A stretch of 64,000 bases of DNA from RGIG1995 sp045587445. Lineage in GTDB: Bacteria > Bacillota > Clostridia > Oscillospirales > CAG-272. The first letter of the stretch is position 1. Every line of letters begins with the position of its first letter. The notes under the pieces were generated by a model. It saw nothing but the letters and a program-made list of their open reading frames with translations. It had not been told where the DNA came from and did not search any database. The DNA is taken from contig JAZNCH010000069.1 in the NCBI GenBank assembly GCA_045587445.1, forward strand, positions 8,866 to 72,865, in the 5' to 3' direction. This document shows positions 8,794 to 16,280 of the stretch, in pieces. The position numbers and the translations under genes were made by a program.

Positions 8794-8835
8794 AACACCG
8801 AGCGTTTTTGAAATGAAACTCTCGGTGTTTTTATT
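8794..8835 (+). terminator. terminator of the antiporter unit
   Basis: Arms AACACCGAG (8794-8802) and CTCGGTGTT (8821-8829) with an 18-base loop and TTTATTTT tail. Confidence 0.75.
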
Positions 8836-8842
8836 TTGCGTA

Positions 8843-8871
8843 TTGATTTGAATAGTGAAATAGTGTATAAT
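8843..8871 (+). promoter_or_regulatory. promoter without an obvious large gene
   Basis: TTGATT at 8843-8848, 17 bp, TATAAT at 8866-8871. The only thing it could express before the next promoter at 9116 is a very short reading frame or an untranslated RNA. The gap 8872-9115 otherwise shows only AT-rich sequence. Confidence 0.55.
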
Positions 8872-8885
8872 AACACTATAGCTTT

Positions 8886-8996
8886 ATGTTAAGAGGTTTA
8901 CTATGGAAATATATGAATTATTTATACATTGCTAAGAATCTCTCGCAAGAAAAAAATAATTCCGCAGCAAAAATGTTGAAATACTTAGGATTGTAA
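8886..8996 (+). CDS. possible 36-residue small protein
   Basis: A frame from ATG 8886 to TAA 8994-8996 encodes 36 residues with a helical, basic look (ends in AAKMLKYLGL). It lies 15 bases behind a good -10 box but has no ribosome binding site; an internal ATG at 8913 gives 27 residues. The only Shine-Dalgarno-like site (AAGAGG, 8891-8896) points to a different ATG at 8903 that yields just 10 residues. It may be a decayed gene or an RNA gene. No known family recognised. Confidence 0.2.
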   Translation: MLRGLLWKYMNYLYIAKNLSQEKNNSAAKMLKYLGL

Positions 8997-9115
8997 AAAG
9001 GCTATACATTGTTATTGAATGTTAAGATTAACATATTTAATGTTAATAAACTGATAAATTAACTATAAAATGATAAAAGAGTGCGATTATCTAATGAAAA
9101 AATCACAAAAATATG

Positions 9116-9144
9116 TTGACATTTGACCGATTTTTTTGTATTAT
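9116..9144 (+). promoter_or_regulatory. promoter for hppA
   Basis: TTGACA at 9116-9121 and TATTAT at 9139-9144 with a 17-bp spacer, 32 bases before the start codon. A better-looking TATAAT at 9142-9147 overlaps it but would need a 20-bp spacer. Confidence 0.65.
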
Positions 9145-9175
9145 AATATTTACATAAATCTATATGGAGGTAAAT

Positions 9176-11278
9176 ATGGAGATTTTAGAAAACTTATTGC
9201 CGTTTATTACATTGGCAATTGCTTTAGCAGCTTTGCTTTTCGCATTGTTTACTGCAAAGAAGATAGTTAAGTTCCCGGAGGGAACAGACAAAATGAAAGA
9301 AATATCAAAATGGATAAGACAAGGTGCAAATGCATACCTGAAACGCCAATATAAAGTCGTTGGTATATTTTTTGTATGTATGTTTGTTGTACTTGTTGTA
9401 ATGGCGGCATTGGGATTACTTACATGGTTTGTGCCTTTTGCGTTTGTAACAGGTGGATTCTTCTCAGCTCTTTCCGGTTTTGTTGGAATGAAGATTGCAA
9501 CATTGTCAAACAGCAGAACGGCAAATGCTTGCAGAGAAAGTCTCAACAAAGGCTTGCGTGTGGCATTTTCAGCAGGTTCCGTTATGGGCTTTACAGTAGT
9601 AGGTCTGGGACTGCTTGATATATCGGTTTGGTTTATTCTTCTCAAGTTCGTATTTAAGCTTGAGGCTTCTGATATAGCAAGCGCAATGCTGACGTTTGGT
9701 ATGGGTGCATCTTCTATGGCTTTGTTTGCCAGAGTTGGCGGTGGTATCTTTACTAAAGCGGCAGACGTTGGTGCTGACCTTGTTGGTAAGGTAGAAGCAG
9801 GTATTCCTGAAGACGACCCCAGAAACCCTGCTGTTATTTCGGATAATGTTGGTGATAACGTTGGTGACGTTGCAGGTATGGGTGCTGACCTTTATGAATC
9901 TTATGTTGGTTCTATTATATCTTCAATGGCTCTCGGTGTTACAGCATTTGGTTCTATAAAAGCTATGGCTCTTCCGTTAATTTTGGCAGGATTGGGTATT
10001 ATTGCTTCGATTCTTGGTACATTTCTTGTCAGAACAGGCGAAAATACAGAACAATCTGTGCTTTTGAAGGCACTTAGTCGTGGAACGAATTTTAGTGCGA
10101 TTTTGATTGCCATTCTTGCAATTCCGGTTACATATCTTATACTTGGCGCAGAAAACCTTAAATTCTGTGTTCCGATACTTGCAGGACTTTTGGCTGGTGT
10201 GCTTATTGGTAAGGCTACTGAATATTTTACATCAGATACATATAAACCTACTAAAAAGTTGGCTGAGTCAAGTTCTACGGGTTCGGCTACAATAATTATT
10301 GAGGGCATAAGCCTTGGTATGCTTTCTACGGTTATACCGATTGTAATTATTGGAGTATGTATACTTGTTTCGTATTTTGTATGCGGTGGCGCAAAGCTTC
10401 CTGCTAACGGTCTTTACGGCATTGCTCTTGCGGCAGTAGGTATGCTTTCAACTCTTGGTATTACACTTGCTACAGATGCATACGGTCCCGTAGCAGATAA
10501 TGCAGGTGGTATTGCACAGATGGCAGGTCTTGAAGAAGACGTTCGTAAAAAGACTGACGCTCTTGACTCTCTCGGTAATACAACAGCGGCAACAGGTAAA
10601 GGTTTTGCTATAGGTTCTGCAGCGTTGACAGCTTTGGCTCTCGTTGCTTCATATATTGATAAGATTAAAGAGGTTGCACTTAAAGCCGGAGAAGAAATTG
10701 TTTCAAACTTTGACATAATGGACCCCAGAGTATTGGTTGGTTTGTTTGTAGGCGCGTGCTTGCCTTTCTTGTTTGCGGCTTTGACTATGAGCTCTGTTGG
10801 TAAGGCTGCTCAGTCTGTAGTTATTGAAGTTCGCCGTCAGTTCAAGGAAATTAAAGGCCTTATGGACGGTAACGGAACACCCGACTATGAATCATGTGTA
10901 GACCTTTGTACACGTTCCAGTCTCAGAGAAATGATTCTTCCTACCATTGTTGCGATAGTAGTTCCGTTGATTGTTGGTATAGTACTTGGTTATCAGGGCG
11001 TTGTAGGTATGCTTGCAGGAGCAACCGCAACAGGATTTTTACTTGCGATATTTATGTCGAACTCCGGTGGTACTTGGGATAACGCTAAGAAGTATATTGA
11101 AAACGGCGGAGCAGGTGGCGGCAAGGGCAGTGACGAGCATAAAGCGGCTGTTGTTGGCGACACGGTAGGGGACCCATTCAAAGATACTTCCGGTCCTTCC
11201 ATAAACATTCTTATTAAGCTTCTTTCAATGGTTTCCATTGTATTTGCAGCTTTGGTATTTAAGTTCCATATTCTTTAA
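9176..11278 (+). CDS. hppA: K+-dependent membrane-bound ion-translocating pyrophosphatase
   Basis: 700 residues, about 16 transmembrane helices, normal for the family. It hydrolyses cytosolic pyrophosphate and pumps Na+ and/or H+ out of the cell. The pyrophosphate site is intact: DVGADLVGKVEAGIPEDDPR and the DNVGDNVGDVAGMGADL stretch (about residues 195-235), and a second acidic cluster near the C-terminus (DTVGDPFKDTSGPS). GNTTAATGKG near residue 466 has Ala where the K+-independent class has Lys, which places it in the K+-dependent class. ATG 9176 preferred over ATG 9164 because the latter is part of the AUGGAGG binding site. The gene is monocistronic. Confidence 0.95.
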   Translation: MEILENLLPFITLAIALAALLFALFTAKKIVKFPEGTDKMKEISKWIRQGANAYLKRQYKVVGIFFVCMFVVLVVMAALGLLTWFVPFAFVTGGFFSALSGFVGMKIATLSNSRTANACRESLNKGLRVAFSAGSVMGFTVVGLGLLDISVWFILLKFVFKLEASDIASAMLTFGMGASSMALFARVGGGIFTKAADVGADLVGKVEAGIPEDDPRNPAVISDNVGDNVGDVAGMGADLYESYVGSIISSMALGVTAFGSIKAMALPLILAGLGIIASILGTFLVRTGENTEQSVLLKALSRGTNFSAILIAILAIPVTYLILGAENLKFCVPILAGLLAGVLIGKATEYFTSDTYKPTKKLAESSSTGSATIIIEGISLGMLSTVIPIVIIGVCILVSYFVCGGAKLPANGLYGIALAAVGMLSTLGITLATDAYGPVADNAGGIAQMAGLEEDVRKKTDALDSLGNTTAATGKGFAIGSAALTALALVASYIDKIKEVALKAGEEIVSNFDIMDPRVLVGLFVGACLPFLFAALTMSSVGKAAQSVVIEVRRQFKEIKGLMDGNGTPDYESCVDLCTRSSLREMILPTIVAIVVPLIVGIVLGYQGVVGMLAGATATGFLLAIFMSNSGGTWDNAKKYIENGGAGGGKGSDEHKAAVVGDTVGDPFKDTSGPSINILIKLLSMVSIVFAALVFKFHIL

Positions 11279-11290
11279 TATATAAATATA

Positions 11291-11320
11291 AAAAGCCTTC
11301 TTAACCAGAAGGCTTTTTTT
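11291..11320 (+). terminator. terminator of hppA
   Basis: 11-bp perfect stem (AAAAGCCTTCT/AGAAGGCTTTT), 5-base loop, T8 tail. Confidence 0.9.
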
Positions 11321-11339
11321 CTTTTTTAAAAATAACAGG

Positions 11340-11706
11340 CAGTCAGGAGCTTCGCTCCTGAACCCTTGACAATAGGCCGCTTTTTGAAAAAAGCGCCTCT
11401 TGACTCCACCAAAAACTTTGAAAATGCGGTTTATTTTAAGGATTATTTTTTGTGCAAATAATAGTTGGTGGAACCGGAGAGGCAAGTTCTTTGCCAAGCT
11501 TTCTGCGAAAGAAAGCGGCGAAAAAAAGTCTGTACCAACAATGTTGAGTGGTACAGACCAAGAAATTCGAGGTTTCTTTGCCTATTTTCTTTTTATAAAT
11601 AATGACGGGAGGGGAGGCCCCTCCTTTACAAATATCTAATAATATCTGCACAAACCAGAGTTTTGAGGTTTCTTTGCCTACTTTCTTTCCTTAAAAGAAA
11701 GTAGGT
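11340..11706. repeat. palindromic intergenic repeat cluster
   Basis: No gene in this stretch. It is a string of inverted repeats: CAGGAGC/GCTCCTG (11344-11360), a GCTTTTTgaAAAAAGC palindrome (about 11379-11394), TCTGTACCA/TGGTACAGA (11529-11557), a G-rich/C-rich hairpin near 11609-11625, and CCTACTTTCTTT/AAAGAAAGTAGG (11677-11705). The phrase GCACAAACCAGAG (11649-11661) and the final hairpin recur at 26.5 and 57.8 kb, marking a dispersed repeat family. The last hairpin could also end transcription of the minus-strand gene that follows. Confidence 0.75.
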
Positions 11707-13053
11707 TTATTTTTCTTTTGATTCAAAACCGTCGGTGCTTTCTTTCATAAACATAATTTTTACCGTCATAAGAAGAAGCTTTAAATCAAGTAGAAGAGAG
11801 TAATTTTGAATATACATAAGGTCAAGCTGGAGTTTGTCATATGGAGGGGTATTATATTTGCCGTAAAGCTGTGCGTATCCTGTTAAACCGCCCCTTACTT
11901 TAAGTCTGTATTGGAATTCGGGAACTTCTTTTGTGTATGCTTCAACGTGTTCTATTCTTTCGGGACGAGGGCCTACAAGGCTCATATTACCCACAAGAAT
12001 ATCGAAAAGCTGAGGGAGCTCATCAAGTCTTGAAGCGCGAAGAATTTTTCCTATAGGGGTAATTCTCGGGTCGTTATCTATAGCGGGAAGTGGAGTGCCG
12101 TCTTTTTCGGCATTGACTATCATAGTTCTGAATTTGTGGATTTCAAATACCTTACCGTTAATCGTTGCTCTTTTTTGCCTAAAGAATATCGGACCACCGT
12201 CACAAAGCTTAATTGCGAGTGCTGATATAATCATAAACGGTGAAGCAAGAATGAGCATTAGTAACGATATTACAATATCCATAGTGCGTTTAACAAAGCG
12301 TTGCTCGACTGTCATACCGTTATTTCTATAGAGTAGCAAAGGAGTATCGAAAAGGTGTATACATTCAGCTCCTCTTACCAATACGTCGGAGATTTTTGTG
12401 GTTGCGTATGCTCTTATATCATTTTCAAAACATATCTTCAAAAGCTTGTTACGCATTTCAGCGTGTATGTCATAGAGTATAACACCTTCGGCGTTTTTCA
12501 TTGATTCATCAAGTTTTTCCAGTCCTTCTGAAACATTAATTACCTGTTTTAAGGAAAATTTATCTTTTCTTAATTTGAGTTTTTCAATAAAAGTGTCGGG
12601 AGAATATTCATCGTATATAATTAAGGTTTTCTTAGCTGTGAATACTTTTCCGAATATATAGTCTGCCACGATGGTAAAAACAAATGATATTGCAATGCTT
12701 AACACGGTCAAAATAAGCAGAGGAACTACCGTAACAAATCCTGCCGAAAGCAATACGATTATTAAATATGAAAAGAATACTGTGAATAAAATTGCAAGGC
12801 ACTGCGATATGATAATATTCGATTTGCGATATCTACCGTATTTAATTCCGTCAAAGGAGTGAAGAAACGTAAGTAGGAGAAGTGCGTACAGAGTGTAAAC
12901 AAACCAGTTTCCCCTTTCGACGAATGGGAGAACTATATTATCGTTGTAATGGTTTAGCCAAATATAAGCAAATACCAGCGTTTGGCTTAATACTAAAATA
13001 CCGGTCAGAAAAAGTCTGAAAAGCCTTTTGAATTGTTCTTTGTTCCTTCTCAT
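11707..13053 (-). CDS. undecaprenyl-phosphate sugar phosphotransferase (exopolysaccharide initiating enzyme)
   Basis: 448 residues: four N-terminal transmembrane helices (about 10-125), a soluble CoA-binding-like middle domain, a fifth hydrophobic segment (KRTMDIVISLLMLILASPFM, about 259-278) and the C-terminal bacterial sugar transferase domain (PF02397) with KFRTM, DELPQLFDILVGNMSLVGPR and GLTGYAQ. It transfers a sugar-1-phosphate onto undecaprenyl phosphate at the inner face of the membrane. A truncated TagA gene lies directly upstream and its last codons carry this gene's binding site (TGGAGAT). The intact surface-polysaccharide locus starts at 58 kb, so this is a separate remnant or satellite of such a locus. 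Confidence 0.88.
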   Translation of the reverse strand: MRRNKEQFKRLFRLFLTGILVLSQTLVFAYIWLNHYNDNIVLPFVERGNWFVYTLYALLLLTFLHSFDGIKYGRYRKSNIIISQCLAILFTVFFSYLIIVLLSAGFVTVVPLLILTVLSIAISFVFTIVADYIFGKVFTAKKTLIIYDEYSPDTFIEKLKLRKDKFSLKQVINVSEGLEKLDESMKNAEGVILYDIHAEMRNKLLKICFENDIRAYATTKISDVLVRGAECIHLFDTPLLLYRNNGMTVEQRFVKRTMDIVISLLMLILASPFMIISALAIKLCDGGPIFFRQKRATINGKVFEIHKFRTMIVNAEKDGTPLPAIDNDPRITPIGKILRASRLDELPQLFDILVGNMSLVGPRPERIEHVEAYTKEVPEFQYRLKVRGGLTGYAQLYGKYNTPPYDKLQLDLMYIQNYSLLLDLKLLLMTVKIMFMKESTDGFESKEK

Positions 13054-13057
13054 TTTT

Positions 13058-13261
13058 TTATCTCCATATTACAAGATTTGTGTTTGTTTTTTTGATTTTA
13101 AATAAGAATTTTATATTGTTGTGGTAAAATCCTTTTAATTTTTTGGGTTCCTTTGCTATTCTGTAAAGCCATTCTAAGTTGTGCTTTAGAAAGAATTCGG
13201 GAGCACGGGATTTGCTGCCGTGGATAACGTTAAAGCTGCCGCCATATATTTTTTCGAGATA
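13058..13261 (-). pseudogene. 5'-truncated WecG/TagA/CpsF glycosyltransferase remnant
   Basis: On the minus strand a stop-to-stop frame of 67 codons contains IYGGSFNVIHGSKSRAPEFF followed by KHNLEWLYRIAKEPKKLKGF. This aligns over about 55 residues with the C-terminus of the intact TagA gene at 59841-60554 (GGSFDVLSGTKKRAPQFF, NIEWLYRIAKEPKRIKRF). A stop lies in frame just upstream of the homologous part and no start is available, so about three quarters of the gene is missing. Its own stop is five bases upstream of the sugar transferase start, so tagA and the transferase were probably once an operon pair. Confidence 0.8.
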
Positions 13262-13310
13262 TTATTTCAAATTAATTACTTCTGAATTTGCATACTACAT
13301 ATATATACCA

Positions 13311-13339
13311 ATTATAACATATTTCGACTGTTCAGTCAA
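13311..13339 (-). promoter_or_regulatory. strong minus-strand promoter in front of the tagA remnant
   Basis: On the minus strand TTGACT, 17 bp, extended -10 TGtTATAAT (plus coordinates 13334-13339 and 13311-13316). The -35 lies in the palindrome GACTGttCAGTC (13326-13337), a possible operator. It would transcribe the remnant and the sugar transferase. The remaining gap up to 13477 shows only AT-rich sequence and the next gene's leader. Confidence 0.75.
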
Positions 13340-13477
13340 TACAATAAATGTGAACACGTTTTTCTCATATAATATATACATAAATTTTTGCCTTGGGGGA
13401 GAAAAATAATCAATTTTTGTGCACAATAGTAGTGCTGTGAGTTTACATATTAAAAATAATTAATATAGGGGTAAAAT

Positions 13478-14749
13478 ATGGAGTCGTCAAAAAAGCAATA
13501 TATGTGTATAGACCTAAAATCTTTTTTTGCTTCGGTGGAATGTGTTGAGCGTGGGCTTGACCCAATGACGACAAGGCTTATTGTGGCTGATCCCGAGAGA
13601 AATCAAACGACCGTTTGCCTTGCCGTTACCCCTGCTATGAAAAAGTTAGGGGTAAAGAACCGTTGCCGCGTATATGAAATTCCTATCCATATCGACTATA
13701 TAAAAGCCCCCCCGCGTATGAAAAAGTATATTGAATATTCTGCCGAAGTTTATGGAGTTTATCTAAAATATATCTCCAAAGACGATATTCACGTTTATTC
13801 AATAGATGAAGTGTTTATGGATATAACAAAATATTTGCCACTCTATAAAATGACTGCAAGAGAACTTGCAGAAACAATACGGCAAGACGTTTACAAAACA
13901 ACAGGTATTCCCGCCGCCTGCGGTATAGGCACAAATCTTTATCTTGCGAAAATTGCCCTTGATATAACAGCAAAGAAAAGTTCCGATTTTATGGGGATAC
14001 TTGATGAGGAAACGTATAGAGAAACACTTTGGGACCACCGTCCTATAACGGATTTTTGGCATATTGGCAAAGGAATATCAAATCGACTTGCGACATACGG
14101 CATATATACTATGAGGGACTTGGCTCATTATCCCGAAGAAACGCTTTACAAAAAACTTGGGGTTGATGCTGAAATATATATTGATCATGCGTGGGGGAGA
14201 GAGCCTACCACTATTGAGGATATAAAATCGTATAAAACAAAAAGTCATTCGTACAGTACGTCGCAGATATTACCTCGCGGGTATACTTTTAACGAGGGCT
14301 TAATTATTGCCAAAGAAATGGCGGAGCATCTTTGTATGGAGCTTTTTGACAAGGACGTAGTTGCGAGGTCGTTGACGTTGACTGTGGTATATGATGGAAA
14401 AGAGCGTGAAGGTGGTGGTGGAACACACAAGTTCAGCAGTTCTACCAATACAATAAGCGATGTTATAAGTGGAATAGAAATGCTTTATTCGAAAGTTGCC
14501 GATAGAAAAAAGCTGATAAGAAAAATAAGCATTTGTTTCAACAACGTAGAAAAACAAACCTGTGAGCAGCTTGATTTTTTCTCGGATCCGGTTGCGAAAC
14601 AAAAAGAAAACGCGCGAATGAAGGCGGTAAACAGCATACGTCGAAAATACGGCAAAAATTCTCTTCTTAAGGGGAGAGACCTCGAGGAATGCGCTACCGA
14701 AAGAGAACGTAACAGACAGATAGGAGGACACAAATCAGGTGAGAAGTGA
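13478..14749 (+). CDS. Y-family (UmuC/UvrX-type) translesion DNA polymerase
   Basis: 423 residues. The palm begins with CIDLKSFFASVECVERG, whose Asp supplies the first metal ligand, and continues to HVYSIDEVFMDIT with the catalytic Asp-Glu pair. A little-finger domain follows (about 250-370), and the C-terminus is basic. It resembles the Gram-positive UvrX/YqjW group rather than canonical DinB. These error-prone polymerases copy damaged templates. I looked for a LexA-type operator upstream and found none convincing. Its last 11 bases overlap the YolD-like gene, the usual partner of this polymerase group. Confidence 0.9.
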   Translation: MESSKKQYMCIDLKSFFASVECVERGLDPMTTRLIVADPERNQTTVCLAVTPAMKKLGVKNRCRVYEIPIHIDYIKAPPRMKKYIEYSAEVYGVYLKYISKDDIHVYSIDEVFMDITKYLPLYKMTARELAETIRQDVYKTTGIPAACGIGTNLYLAKIALDITAKKSSDFMGILDEETYRETLWDHRPITDFWHIGKGISNRLATYGIYTMRDLAHYPEETLYKKLGVDAEIYIDHAWGREPTTIEDIKSYKTKSHSYSTSQILPRGYTFNEGLIIAKEMAEHLCMELFDKDVVARSLTLTVVYDGKEREGGGGTHKFSSSTNTISDVISGIEMLYSKVADRKKLIRKISICFNNVEKQTCEQLDFFSDPVAKQKENARMKAVNSIRRKYGKNSLLKGRDLEECATERERNRQIGGHKSGEK

Positions 14750-15041
14750 AAGAGCGAAAATATTTGCCCCATTCAGCCCCTTGAGAGGTCTTGACGAGGC
14801 ATATAGAGCAAAAGAAAGGGTGGTTATACCCAAAGCGGAGCTTTTATGCGACAGAATAGATGAGATAAATATAAAACTGCAGTCCTTGCAGATAGGCAGT
14901 TTTATAAAAGTAACATACTACTCCGAGGGTGGATATAAAACAAAAATGGGCAAAATAAAATCTATTCTGCCTAACAAAAATATGCTTGTTATAGATACGG
15001 AGATTAAATTTTCGGATATATACGATATAGAAATATTATAG
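14739..15041 (+). CDS. YolD-like protein
   Basis: 100 residues matching the YolD-like family (PF08863): the N-terminal KIFAPFSPLRGLDEAYRAKE and a C-terminal strand-rich part typical of the fold. YolD-like proteins are encoded with Y-family polymerases in Firmicutes and on mobile elements and are thought to modulate them, by analogy with UmuD. Start GTG 14739 lies inside the polymerase gene; TAGGAGG (14721-14727) stands 11 bases upstream, so translation is coupled. Confidence 0.85.
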   Translation: MRSERAKIFAPFSPLRGLDEAYRAKERVVIPKAELLCDRIDEINIKLQSLQIGSFIKVTYYSEGGYKTKMGKIKSILPNKNMLVIDTEIKFSDIYDIEIL

Positions 15042-15070
15042 GCGTGTGCGAAGCACACGCCTATAATATT
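15032..15070. terminator. bidirectional terminator between yolD-like gene and hemW
   Basis: A perfect 18-bp stem with GAA loop (arm AATATTATAGGCGTGTGC) spans the last ten bases of the plus-strand gene and abuts the minus-strand hemW stop. AT-rich outer arms give T runs in both directions. Confidence 0.85.
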
Positions 15071-16255
15071 TTATTTATCAAGACCTTTTGCAATGTTTTT
15101 CGTTATATCGCTTTCATAGGTCATAAATGTCGAGAGAATGTAGTTTGATACGTACATACCCTTGGTGGTAAAATAGTAGTGTCCGTTTTTAAATTCCATA
15201 AAGCCATTGTCAATATACAGCTTTAATTCTTTTTCAAACATTTGGCTGAAATCCTTGTTAAAGCTGTATTTAAATTCGTTTACGTTAATTCCTTCCGTGA
15301 GTCTCAGCTTCAGCATAATATACTCGTCAACCCGTTCCTCTGGGGTAATAGCATAATCTTCTTCAAGTATGTTAATTCCTGCATCAACGTATTCAAGTGC
15401 GTCCATAAACATAGCGACACTTCTCTTATAAGAAAATCTGCGGTCCCCAAAATACGAATGAGCTGCAGGGCCGAGTCCAAGGTATTCTTGACAGTTCCAA
15501 TATTTCAGATTGTGTTTGCACTTAAATCCGTCTTTTGCAAAGTTGCTTATTTCGTATTGCCAATAGCCTCTGAATCTGAGGTAGTCCACAGCATATTTAT
15601 ACATTTCATATTCTGTGTCTTCGTCAGGTAATTCAAGCTTGTCTTTCTTTTCAAAAAAAGGAGTTCCCTCTTCTATTTTAAGACCGTAGAGTGAAATGTG
15701 TGTAGGTTCAAGATCGCATACTTGTTCAAGCGTATATCCCAAAGAACGTTGTGTCTGTCCGGGAATACCGTACATTATGTCAACGTTTATGTTTTCAAAA
15801 CCCGCTTGTTTTGCTATATTATAGCTGTTTACAAATTCATTAAATGAATGAATTCTTGAAAGGGAAGCGAGTTCCTCGTCAATCGCGCTCTGCATACCGA
15901 AGCTTAAACGGTTTACTCCTGCCTTATAATACTTTTTCAGCATTTTTTTGTTAACTGTGGCAGGGTTGGCTTCCATAGTAAATTCAACGTTCTCATCAAC
16001 CTTGAAATTACGGTATATGCCGTCGATAATTTCAAGCATTCTTTTTACCGGAAGAACGGTAGGCGTGCCGCCGCCGATATATATGGAGTTGACGATATAA
16101 TTTGAAGCCTTTTCCGAAAAATCTTCCATTTGAAGTAAAAGAGAATCTGTATATCTTACGTAGTCGTCAAATTTTGTTACGGAGTAAAAGTCGCAGTAAT
16201 CGCATTTGTGTTCGCAAAAAGGAATGTGTATATACAGTCCGAGTTTCTTTTCCAT
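15071..16255 (-). CDS. hemW: radical SAM heme chaperone HemW
   Basis: 394 residues. The radical SAM cluster motif Cx3Cx2C appears as CEHKCDYC near the N-terminus, after GLYIHIPF, and SIYIGGGTPTVL follows as in the HemN/HemW family. The HemW C-terminal domain (EERVDEYIMLKLRLTEGIN) is present. HemW binds heme and hands it to respiratory proteins; such genes were formerly called oxygen-independent coproporphyrinogen III oxidase-like. ATG 16255 has GGAGGA 9 bases upstream, whereas the open frame upstream overlaps lepA. It follows lepA after 25 bases, the classic lepA-hemW operon. Confidence 0.92.
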   Translation of the reverse strand: MEKKLGLYIHIPFCEHKCDYCDFYSVTKFDDYVRYTDSLLLQMEDFSEKASNYIVNSIYIGGGTPTVLPVKRMLEIIDGIYRNFKVDENVEFTMEANPATVNKKMLKKYYKAGVNRLSFGMQSAIDEELASLSRIHSFNEFVNSYNIAKQAGFENINVDIMYGIPGQTQRSLGYTLEQVCDLEPTHISLYGLKIEEGTPFFEKKDKLELPDEDTEYEMYKYAVDYLRFRGYWQYEISNFAKDGFKCKHNLKYWNCQEYLGLGPAAHSYFGDRRFSYKRSVAMFMDALEYVDAGINILEEDYAITPEERVDEYIMLKLRLTEGINVNEFKYSFNKDFSQMFEKELKLYIDNGFMEFKNGHYYFTTKGMYVSNYILSTFMTYESDITKNIAKGLDK

Positions 16256-16280
16256 AGTATTTCCTCCTATATAGAACTTA

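Noticed and set aside
13340..13477. LexA/DinR box upstream of the Y-family polymerase
   Set aside because: The best match, GTGAACACGTTTTT near 13350, lacks the second half of the GAAC-N4-GTTC pattern.
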